From Bombyx mori (lineage: Eukaryota > Arthropoda > Insecta > Lepidoptera > Bombycidae): DNA of 64,000 nucleotides. The position numbers were made by a program, and so were the translations under genes. The stretch spans positions 6,324,001 to 6,388,000 of the forward strand of contig NC_085108.1 in assembly GCF_030269925.1 (NCBI RefSeq). The letters are read 5' to 3'. Below, piece by piece: positions 34,812 through 44,600 of this stretch; position 1 is the stretch's first letter; each line of letters opens with the position of its first letter. The notes under the pieces are model-generated. The model was not told the DNA's origin and did no database searches. It saw only the letters and a program-made list of their open reading frames with translations.

Positions 34812-35084
34812 TATTAATAAAAGCTCTTGTATTATGCGATAGCGGTGCAAAAAACGGGCTTAACTTACTTAGTAACACTCGTGTATTGCGTGATGCTCGT
34901 AGAGAAACGGGAATGCGAATGTGTCGTGGGTGAGTTCAAAATTCAAAATTACATTCTTTGGCGATCGATTTATGAAAGAAAATCTTACGTCTTCAAGGAG
35001 GATTCAATGGATCCTAAAGAGGCGGCGTCACAAGCGTGTAAACTCTAAATTCAAAACTGCTTTTAAGGTTATGAATGCGCTCAA

Positions 35085-35395
35085 CATCTTTTACGTAATC
35101 AACAAATGCTCACGATTGACTTCCGCGGTGAAGGAATAACGTCGTGTAATAAAAATCAAACCCAAAAAATTATAATTCGTGTAATTAGGTACTGGTGGTG
35201 GGGCGTCTTTTAAGTCCGCACGGGTAGGTACCACCGCATATTTCTGTCGTGAAGCAGTAATGCGTTCCGGTTTGAAAGGCGGGGCAGCCGTCTCAAGGTG
35301 GGTGGCGGCATTTACGTTGCTAATGTGTATGGGCACCGGTAACCATTTTAATACCATATCGTGAGCTTGTCCGCTCATCTTAGCAATAAACAAAA
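35085..35395 (+). mobile_element. Bm1-like SINE with linker, partial
   Basis: From aacaaatgctcacgattgac, through the linker, to the body, ending agcaataaacaaaaa. A middle part is deleted. Confidence 0.72.
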
Positions 35396-35460
35396 ATCTC
35401 AGTTGAGTCTGTGTATGCTGGAAAAAATCTTTCAAAATCCAGCTTGTATTTTATTTTATT

Positions 35461-35702
35461 TTTATTGCTTAGATGGGTGGACGAACTCACAGCCCACTTG
35501 GTGTTAAGTGGTTACTGGAGCCCATAGACATCTACAACGTAAATGCGCCACCCACCTTGAGATGTAAGTTCTAAGATCTCAGTATAGTTACAACGGCTGC
35601 CCTACCCTTCAGACCGAAACGCATTACTGCTTCACGAAACAGAAATAGGTAAGGCGGTGGTACCTACCCGTGCTGACTCACAAGAGGTCCTACCACCAGT
35701 AA
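35461..35702 (-). mobile_element. Bm1-like SINE, 5'-truncated
   Basis: It ends about 20 bp before the acceptor of UGT-C exon 2. Confidence 0.82.
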
Positions 35703-36004
35703 GTTGTATACGTTTTTACCTCCAGGATCTCCAAGCGTATTTGGATTCATCTGACACCGGCGTGATCTACATGAGCTTCGGCACAAACGTTCCTCCTTCA
35801 AAGCTGCCTCGTCAGCTGACGCAGATGTTCGCGAGCGTATTCCGTGAGCTGCCGTACAAGGTGCTGTGGAAGTGGGACCTCGACGTGGTGGAGGGGATGC
35901 CGGAGAACGTCAAGACCGGACGGTGGTTCCCGCAGGCTGATGTCTTCAGTGAGTGTCTAGTTTCTTGAGGGTAATGTCGAGTGAAGGTTCCGCCGTCGCA
36001 GCGT

Positions 36005-36280
36005 ATGGTTGTCTTCACAGGACTGTGATTTAACGGCCGTCTGGTGTAGTACTAAGTGACATGGTCACTACACAAGGAAGTCGCGGTTTCGAATCCCGCC
36101 AAGGGAAGATATTTGTATTATAAATATAAATGTCTTTTCCAGGGTTATGGATGTATATTAAATATTAAATATATATTATTTCCGTTATCTGGTACCTGTA
36201 ACACAAGTTCTTTACGAACATAGCACGGAACCAGTTAACATGGCGTCATTGTTATTAAATATTTATTTTATTATTTATTT
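36005..36280 (+). mobile_element. Second tRNA-derived SINE family, UGT-C intron 2
   Basis: A-box-like tctggtgtagtactaagtga and B-box-like GGTTTCGAATCCC are 40-60 bp apart. The 3' end is (tttat)n. UGT-A intron 2 lacks it, so it is newer than the duplication. The tRNA-like head is not a functional tRNA gene. Confidence 0.65.
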
Positions 36281-36619
36281 ATTTATTTCACTTATATGAG
36301 TAAAATCATATTTGGATTGTTGTACTTCTGTTTATGTTACGAAAGATTCTAAATACGAAATTGTAGAGTTAATTTGTACATAAAGATATGTGGTCGTCCT
36401 TCGTTTGAATCACGTATTGAACTGATCGCTCGTGGGAGACGAGACGGCGCGTGCAGATTCCAATAGCGCCTGCTGGGATCCAGCACTTACCCGCTCTCAA
36501 GTAAAGCGTCAGGCCCGATAGCGCCTGTTAGGATCGGCCACTTAGCCGCTCTCAAGCAAAACGGCAGGCGCCTCTCCAAATCCTTCTGATTATTCATGAA
36601 AAAATAGGGGAATACTTTT

Positions 36620-36840
36620 ACCTGGTAGTAGGACATCTTATGAGTCCGCAAGGTAGGTATCACCACCCTGCCTATTTTTGCCGTGAAGTAGTAATGCTTT
36701 GTACAACAGCCGTTATCACTATACTGAGACCTTACAGCTCATATCTCTAGGTGGGTGACAGCATTACGTTGTAGATGTCTATGGGCTCCGGTAACCACTT
36801 AACACCAGGTGGGCCATGAGCTCGTCGTCCAACACTTAAG
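36620..36840 (+). mobile_element. Bm1-like SINE, shared with UGT-A intron 2
   Basis: It corresponds to 20073-20302 with the same flanks (agctttgagatatttg). Confidence 0.75.
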
Positions 36841-36926
36841 CAACAACAGCTTTGAGATATTTGGTCAAACTTCATCCTAAGGCCTAGAAGACTACTATAG
36901 TGTAGAAGCGGCTTTCGATTTTTACA

Positions 36927-37172
36927 AGGACCTCTTGTGAGTCCGCACAGGTAGGTACCACCACCCTGCCTATTTCTGCCGTGAAGCAGTAATGTGTTTC
37001 GGTTTGAAGGGTAGGGCAACCGTTGTTGAGACTTTTACTTGAGACCTTAGAACTTATATCTCAAGGTGGGTGGCGCATTTACGTTGTAGATGTCTGTGGG
37101 CTCCAATAACCACTTAACACCAGGTGGGTTTTGAGCTCGTCCGCCCATCTAAGCAATATAAAAAAAAAGATC
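36927..37172 (+). mobile_element. Bm1-like SINE specific to UGT-C
   Basis: It is inserted between gcggctttcgat and atctctgtaggc. UGT-A has the uninterrupted form. Confidence 0.78.
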
Positions 37173-37697
37173 TCTGTAGGCACCTGTATATTGACTTTCT
37201 TGTCTGATTTTTTACCTAATCCCTAGTTCCGCCTAGCTAAAGGGTCCTTCACATTATTGAGGCCGTTTTGTTTGGGTCTACCGCAAACACGTCTTCTTGT
37301 CTGAAGACTGCGACAGTGGTTACTCCAGTGCGCTCGAGCTGGTCACCTCTGCTCAATAAAGTAATTTGTAAAACCCTTTTATTACCCAGGACATCCGAAC
37401 GTGAAGCTGGTGATAACCCAGGCAGGGCTGTAGACGTCAGAAGAGGCTATAGAATGCGGGCTACCTCTGATCGGGATACCATTCCTGGCTGATCAATGGC
37501 TGAACGTGGACAATTACGTTCACCACGGCATGGGGTTGTATCTGGATGCGGAAACCGTTACTGCTGAGGAGTTCAAAGCGGCCATTGTGGAAGTCATAGA
37601 GAACGATAAGTTGGTGAATTGTTAAGTTTATATTTCTTAACTTTAATTACAGAGAGAAACTGTAGCTGAGATTTATAATAATAATATGTATTTACGT

Positions 37698-38122
37698 TAT
37701 TAACACGTGAAGCAAAAACTTTGTACCCCTTTTTACGAAAATTGCGCGGACGGAGGAGTGTGAAATTTCCTACACTTATAGAGAATACAGAGAAGGAGTG
37801 CAGAATACTAATATTTTTATGAATTATCCATAAAAAAATCCTTAAGGCAATAAAGAAAACATTACACACTACCATGTATTTGACACACACATGCATATGT
37901 ATTCTTTTCGCATACTCTTTTCTTTAATGTTACAGTCTGTGGTCAAATTGAGAATAGATTAATATTGTTTATCTATAATATTATTTGTCTAAAGTGTAGT
38001 CTTGGCGCAATCTATGACTATAGAAGTATAATAAATAGCATTTGACAATAGAACCATAATAGTGTACAAACTTATAATTTCAATTAATTATAGTCGAATT
38101 TCGACCACCGGGGGACCACTAG
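37698..38122 (+). mobile_element. Helitron family A in UGT-C intron 3
   Basis: It ends CTAG at 38119-38122. The insertion point is the same as for the copy in UGT-A. Confidence 0.78.
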
Positions 38123-38545
38123 TGCTAATAAGATACATCTAAATTAGTGGACCCGATGTGTCTGATACTAAACCAGAAGCCAGTATAGTCTGAGTGTGAA
38201 TGTGATACTCCAGGTACCGGAGTAGCGTGTTGAGATTCCGTGGCCTGGTGAGCGACGTCCGGCTGTCCCCGGCGCAACGCGTGGCCTGGTGGACGGAGCG
38301 CCTGCTGCGGCCCGGGGGCGCCGCCCACATGCGCGCGCCGGCCGCAGACATGCACCTCCTGGACTATCTGAACCACGAGCTGCTTCTCCTCGTCGTCTGC
38401 TGCTGTGTGTGCGTCAGCAGCCTCATCGCTTGGACCGCTGTGCTTATTCTGAAGTCACTTCTTAAGGGTTTCGGAATTAAAATTTGAAATAATTCGAGTT
38501 TTTATTAATTCCTGCTGCAGTTGTTGGCATAATGATAATGTTTGT

Positions 38546-38960
38546 AGTCGTCGTGGCCTAAAGGATAAGACGTCCGGTCATTCGTACCTATATAGCGATG
38601 CAACAACGGTGTTCGAATCCCGCAGGTGGGTACCAATTTTTCTAATCAAATACGTTCTTAACAAATGTTCACGATTGACTTCCACAGTGAAGGAATAACA
38701 TCGTGTAATAAAAATAAGAACCCGCAAAATTATAATTTGCCTAATTACTGGTAGTTGGACCTCTTGTGAGTCCGCACGGGTAGGTACAACCGCCCTGCCT
38801 ATTTCTGCCGTGAAGCAGTAATGTGGTTCCGTTTGAAGGGCGGGGCAGCCGTTGTAACTATACTGAGACCTTAGAACTTATATCTCAAGATGGGTGGCGC
38901 ATTTACACTTAACAACCAGGTGGGCTGTGAGCTCGTCCACACATCTAAGCAATAAAAATA
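38546..38960 (+). mobile_element. Full-length Bm1-like SINE
   Basis: The head has A-box-like gtggcctaaaggataag and B-box-like gtgttcgaatcccgc. Linker, body and tail agcaataaaaataaa follow. Confidence 0.82.
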
Positions 38961-38964
38961 AAAT

Positions 38965-39434
38965 GAAAAAAGAATTTACGGCCAAGCTCGTGTGTAAGGC
39001 TTTCGGAGTCCATTCATATTACTGTTTTAATTGTGTTTGGGTTCTAACCCACTCTAGTGCCTATCCAAAAGGGCTCATAAATGAACGATCGCTGCGAAAT
39101 ATCGATAGAAAATCGATTTTTGTATTAAGCTTATTAAGTGACTTAATGTTTTTAAGAATTGTTCCATACACATAGACAAACAAATATATAAACTGTCACA
39201 CAAAGAAACGTCAATGTCATTACGATACAAGGGAGTATTGACTGCGTCCACGACGCGTAATCAAACAGGGATAGGCAACATTTCAAATACTGCCAACTTT
39301 AAATAATCGATTGGTTGAAACGTAAATTAGCACGTATTTTCAACATTAAATGTTGTATGTGTTTGGGATCCCGCCTAAAAGATTGAGTCACAAGAGGTCC
39401 TACCGCCACTAAAAATTTTGGAGTCACTGAAAAT
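38965..39434. other. Stretch without recognised gene
   Basis: A short SINE-like piece is seen at 39390-39412 (cacaagaggtcctaccgcc). Nothing else. Confidence 0.45.
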
Positions 39435-39620
39435 ACACTTTGAAAGCCCATTGAGTTTCGGGTTTCTTATCAGTGGGTCGCGATCACGATCCGTCGGTAA
39501 GTTCTGCGAAGCACAGCTATTATTAGGGCTAGTGTTAGCAGTATTAGGGCTAGCAAATTCTCTCAAGGTGAGTCCGTGAGCTCGCCTACCCGTTCAGACG
39601 TAGCTGAAATAGAATAAAAA
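39435..39620 (+). repeat. Retroposon family R, old copy
   Basis: A diverged match to cccactgagtttctcgcc through gtgagctcgcctacc. Confidence 0.55.
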
Positions 39621-39705
39621 GACTGAAATATTCCGTTATATGCGAGCAAACGTCCACAACGAATTAATGAAAGTGTGTTAATAATTGTAAATAGACATGC
39701 TTTAA

Positions 39706-40040
39706 AAAAAACCGACTTCAAATAGAAAAAAAAAATCCAAAACAAATTAATATACACTAAAAACAATAATCATCGAAATCGGTTGGTGTGATATCGAGTT
39801 ATTGAGTTATTCATCTATTTGTCGCGCACGTACTTAATGCAAATTTAAGACTTATATAGTTTTCTCATGTATACCATTATCAGAACTGGACCACACGGGA
39901 AGCGTCAGCTTTGTAATAAAAAAAGAATCATCAAAATCGATTCACCCAGTCAAAAGTTATGAGGTACCTAACAAAAAAAATAAAAAAATTACATACAGTC
40001 GAATTGAGAACTTCCTTCTTTTTTGAAGTCGGTTAAAAAT
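39706..40040. mobile_element. MITE family P (AACCGACTTCAAA ends)
   Basis: aaaccgacttcaaat at the left and ttttgaagtcggttaaa at the right are inverted. A right-end copy lies at 45265-45432. Confidence 0.65.
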
Positions 40041-40236
40041 AAGGGACCTAATCGTCGACTGTTTTGTAAAATTGTTGTTCACCCCTGAAGCAGCTGCGGG
40101 GACAGATGCGCGCGACCGTTACACAGCACGTGCGACCCCTACTTACTATTATTATTAAAAACACCGGTGGAACACTCGACTTGAATTTTAACGTTATAAA
40201 GTAATTAATTTTTTTTATCGAAAATTCGTCAACCGG

Positions 40237-40485
40237 CAGTTTTTTTTTTATTGCTTAGATGAGTGGACGAGCTCACAGCCCACCTGGTGTTAAGTGGTTA
40301 CTGGACCCCATGGACATCTACAACGTAAATACGCCACCCACCTTAAGATACAAGTTCTAAGGTCTCAGTATAGTCACAACGGCTACCCCACCCTTCAAAC
40401 CGAAATGCATTACTGCTTCACGGCAGAAATAGGCAGGGTGGTGGTACCTACCCGCGTGGGCTCACAAGAGGTCCTACCACCAGTA
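40237..40485 (-). mobile_element. Bm1-like SINE, 5'-truncated
   Basis: The minus strand reads CTGGTGGTAGGACCTCTTGT to the AAGCAATAAAAA tail. Confidence 0.82.
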
Positions 40486-40514
40486 AATATGAAAAATTTT
40501 AATGAAAGAATTCC

Positions 40515-40715
40515 GTTGGCCCGGAGGCCTTTCCAGTTTCACCAGAACAGATGGGTGGCATGGCCTCCATCAGTAGAAAAGGGATTTGCTAACAGCAGTC
40601 CGAAGGTCTGCGGAGAAGACCTAACAACTCAAGGGTAGCTGTTTCGCGAATGATGCTACTACCATCGGATCAGAATCGCGATCCGCTGAGAAGATCCGCC
40701 AAGAACTCAACGGGT
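40515..40715 (-). repeat. Retroposon family R, old copy
   Basis: gatccgctgagaagatccg near its right end matches the family. The rest is diverged. Confidence 0.45.
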
Positions 40716-40719
40716 TCGT

Positions 40720-41667
40720 ACAATTTGTATACTATGCAACAGTCTATAGGTAAATTCGGAAGACCATAGATCAAATTTTGATCTATCAATACAGTCCAAA
40801 CCTATGAATAAATAAACAAAAAAAAAGTCTACAATTTACATACAAAATTTATGTTTTCTATGTACCGACATCTAGAATCTAATGCTTTGGTAGTCGAGCT
40901 TAATAATAATACTATAAAACTTCGCTTTCCATCAAATAAAACGGGACCCCGTAATCACCCCATATAAGATCGCCCTTTTGTTCATTCAATAATTGCACAA
41001 CAAAAGCGACGGAACTAAAACGAACTATCTTACAGATTTCATTCACAAAATTCTCTAACTTATGTTGGAGTACTATAGAGTCATAGTTGTATATCAAACT
41101 TTCTTGTTTTCCTGGAAAAATATTATTCTATAGACAGACTATGAGCAGGGAAAAATGGACTGTAATGTAATGAACTACGGATGGTATTAGTATGTATGTT
41201 TTTTTGTTGGAATTCATAGCGCGTGCCGCTTCGCAGGGGTGCGCGAGAGTCGTTTGTCGTTTCCCGGCTTTTTTTAAATTTTGAAATTCGAATTCCCCTT
41301 CAGTCGACGGTTGAATTCGGAAACGGTAGGATGTGTATATTGTGATTCTATATTGAAAAAAATTAAATGTACATTTCGTAATAAACAATGTGAATAATTT
41401 GTTTGTGCTTAAACAGTCAAGTGTATTTAAGAGAAAAATAAAACAGTTACGAAATTAGTGCGCCATTAGGGTCGATGACCTCATTTTAAAAAAGTATTTT
41501 AAGTTATTTGTTTTCTTGTTAACATGACGATGTGCAAACAGTTCTTCAGAAAGGCTTTTTGTTGCTACTAAGAGACGTTCACCGTTCCAGCCTAAGAAGC
41601 ACCCTTCGAGGAAAGCGAAGCGGAATCACGCTTCAGGAAACACGAAGGCGGGAAAGATCAGACAAAA
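40720..41667 (+). other. Upstream region and probable 5' leader of sanpodo
   Basis: No repeat is recognised from about 40900 on. The last ~450 bp may hold the promoter and 5' UTR. I could not fix a transcription start. Confidence 0.4.
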
Positions 41668-44600
41668 ATGGACTCGCCTAAAATCGTATACAAATATTAT
41701 TCGAACCCAGCATTCTGTTCACAGAGCGAAGTGGTCTTTCAGAAGGCATGCGTTACCAAAATAGTGGCACCCGACAGACCACGAATGCCTCCTCTGGGAG
41801 GTAATTCGCCGAGGAAGATCGAGGTCTGCAACCGTATAGTCAGAACGGATATTTCAGACAACCCAATAAGGATGTCTCCGGCAGGTCGTAACAGAGACGA
41901 GCCCCCGGAATTACCGCCGAAACCGCTCAAATACCAGCCCAGGTTCCAGAGACAGGCGTCCCTGGTCCACAAGCCGACGAGACGCGTCCGATGCAGAACT
42001 CGAAGCGAAGACCTAGAAATGGCGCAGTTCAAACAGGAAAGGAATTCAAAGCTTAATATCACCATCCACAATGACGGCGTCGACACGCTTAAGGATCGTT
42101 ACGAAATTATACGCGATATGGATGATTTTGATTATTCGCCGACAAAGAAACGTATAGTTGAAGCAGATCCCAGTGAAATCGAGGAATACAACGTGGACGG
42201 ACCCGACGAGAACGAATTGAAGGAGATACCTACGGAAATAGTGAAAACGGTCAATGGCAGAACGCATAGATACGCGATCGTGCCCACAGATGACGTCGAG
42301 CCGGTCAGAAAGAACGCGGTGACATTCAGTTCTCCTGTCATGTCGCAGCAGAACCTGATAGCCACGCAGAAACTTCACGAATTATTGTCGACTCCGCGGA
42401 AATTGAGAAGCTATCCCTCACAGCCGTCTGTGAGGATAACACCTAATAAAAACCAAGCGAGCCCCATTAAGTACGGCACGCCTCAAAGAATGGTATCCAG
42501 CACTCCGACCGACGGAGTGGCTCGATCCAGATCGTGCGCTAATCTCACTCTCTCACGGAACACATCGCCTATTTCACCTAAAGCCCAACAGAAGTTGAGT
42601 TATGGAATTGGAGACGATGCGGACAGGCCGGACGTGTTTGTGACTAGCGTCCGAGAGAAGAGCAGGGACAGTTTTGAGAGAGATTTAAGCAGAGAGAGCA
42701 GAAGGGAGAGGAGAAGAGACAAGAATACGGCTGTTATCGTACCAAGGTTAGTATTTTTGAATGGTCTACACCCAGCCTGTTGGAATTTTTTTTTGTCCTT
42801 CCTATGCTGATAGCTTTGAGAGGTTATTTCAGCTTCGCCCTAACATGTAGGTGAGCTCACGGGGCTCAAACCAGTGTTGCTAACACTGGCCCTAGCAAGA
42901 GCAGTGCTTCGTAGAATCTACCGCCGGATCGGAAACGCGATCCACTGAGAAGATCCGGCGAGAAACTCAGTGGGCTGTGTCTATGGGTTAATTCGCGGAC
43001 GGTGACCGGTGCTTGAGGTACCTAAAAGCACCGTTAATGGATCGGGAGGATCCGTAATGACGTGTTTAGGGCGACGTCGATTCCCGTAGGTGATACACTT
43101 AAGAACTATCAGATAACTACATATATAGTTTTGATTTTTATTGCTATTGGCATAGAACTGTTCGTATTTTGTCTAATTTTCAACGACCCGAATGGAAGTA
43201 GTTGATGAAAACTAAAGTAAATAACTTTGAGGAGAAATGCTGCTCTAAAAGAGATGCTCGTCGCGATGTATTGAAAGCACGTTCGTCTTGTGATATCTCT
43301 TAAAATTAATTATTATAATGGTGTGCTCACTTATACGCATTGTGCATTTATGAATTTTCAGGAGTAACATCAGATATATTAGCCACACATGAGAACACCG
43401 TGATAATTAGAAAGGGTAGTGGTCGCCATGCCCAAATCGGCTAAGAAGAGATAAGAAAAATCTAGTATTTTCTTGGGTATTCGCGTATCGTAGTCTTAAT
43501 TTAACGTAATTTTACGGTTTAATCTCGCTTTTGTTTCCGACGATTAGTTATTACGGTTTTGGCACAGAAGAGATGGCCTTTAGCGATAAAGCCTGTTGCA
43601 TAGATTATACCTACCTCATTTTCAATGTTATTTAACTTTTCTTTGTCTCTCTGATGGGAGAGATTATCCCATCATCTCGTTTTTACTATCTCACCGCCCG
43701 CCACCGGAGTAGAGTTCATCCATACTACCTGGAGCCACTGCGTTCATCCACAGTGCGCTTCCAGAGATCTTTTTGCTACGTACCATCTAGCTTTGGAATG
43801 AGCTCCCCTCCACGGTGTTTCCCGAGCGCTATGACATGTCCTTCTTCAAACGAAGCTTGTGGAGAGCACTTAACGGTAGGCATCGGCTTGGCTCTGCCCC
43901 TGGAATTGTTGACGTCCATGAGCGACGATAACCATTTACCATCAGGTGGGCCGTATGCTCGTCTGTCTACACGTCTGTCTTACTGGTGGTAGGACCTCTT
44001 GTGAGTCCGCGTGGGTGGGTCCCACCCTGCCTATTTCTGCCGTGAAGCAGTAATGCGTTTCGGTTTGAAGGGTGGGGCAGCCGTTGTAACTATACTTGAG
44101 ACCTTAGAACTTATATATCAAGATGGATGGCGCATTTACGTTGTGGATGTCTATGGGCTCCAGTAACCACTTAAGACCAGGCGGGCTGTGAGCTCGTCCA
44201 CCCATCATCATCAATGCCCTGCCCTTCTTCCGGTCACCTGGGGTCGGCGCAACATGTTTTCTCCTTCCATACTCTTCTATCATATACCATTTCTTCGCTC
44301 ACTCTTACTCTTACCCATATCGTCTTTCACGCAATCCATCCATTTCTTCTTAGGTCTACCTCTTCCTCTATATCCTTCCACATTCATAGTTAACACTCTC
44401 TTACCAACCTCATTGTTATTTCGTCTCATCACATGTCCATACCATCCCAAACGCGCACTCCTCAGCTTCGCTGTCACAGGTGTCACTTTCAGACTCCCTC
44501 TAACATGTTCATTCCGTATTCTATCTATTCTCGTTACTCCACACATCCATCGCAACATTCGCATCTCTGCTGCATGCAATCGCCTTTCATCGTAAGCTCG

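Larger units (their letters stand above)
33310..38487 (+). pseudogene. UGT-C, four-exon UGT copy with premature stop
   Basis: Exons are 33310-34122, 35726-35948, 37390-37609 and 38214-38487, with lengths 813, 223, 220 and 274. Exons 2-4 have the same lengths and phases as in UGT-A. All splice sites look usable. In exon 3, codon CAG (Q) of the signature has become TAG at 37431-37433. Two residues before it GG has become AG (ITQAGL), and a Lys is changed to Leu further on. The product would stop before most of the donor-sugar pocket and lose the membrane anchor. Exon one is open and has VPTPAYSHQL and FDLLILEAWF. So it is recently disabled, or the strain carries a null allele. Introns have gained a Helitron and two SINEs since the duplication. 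Confidence 0.85.
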
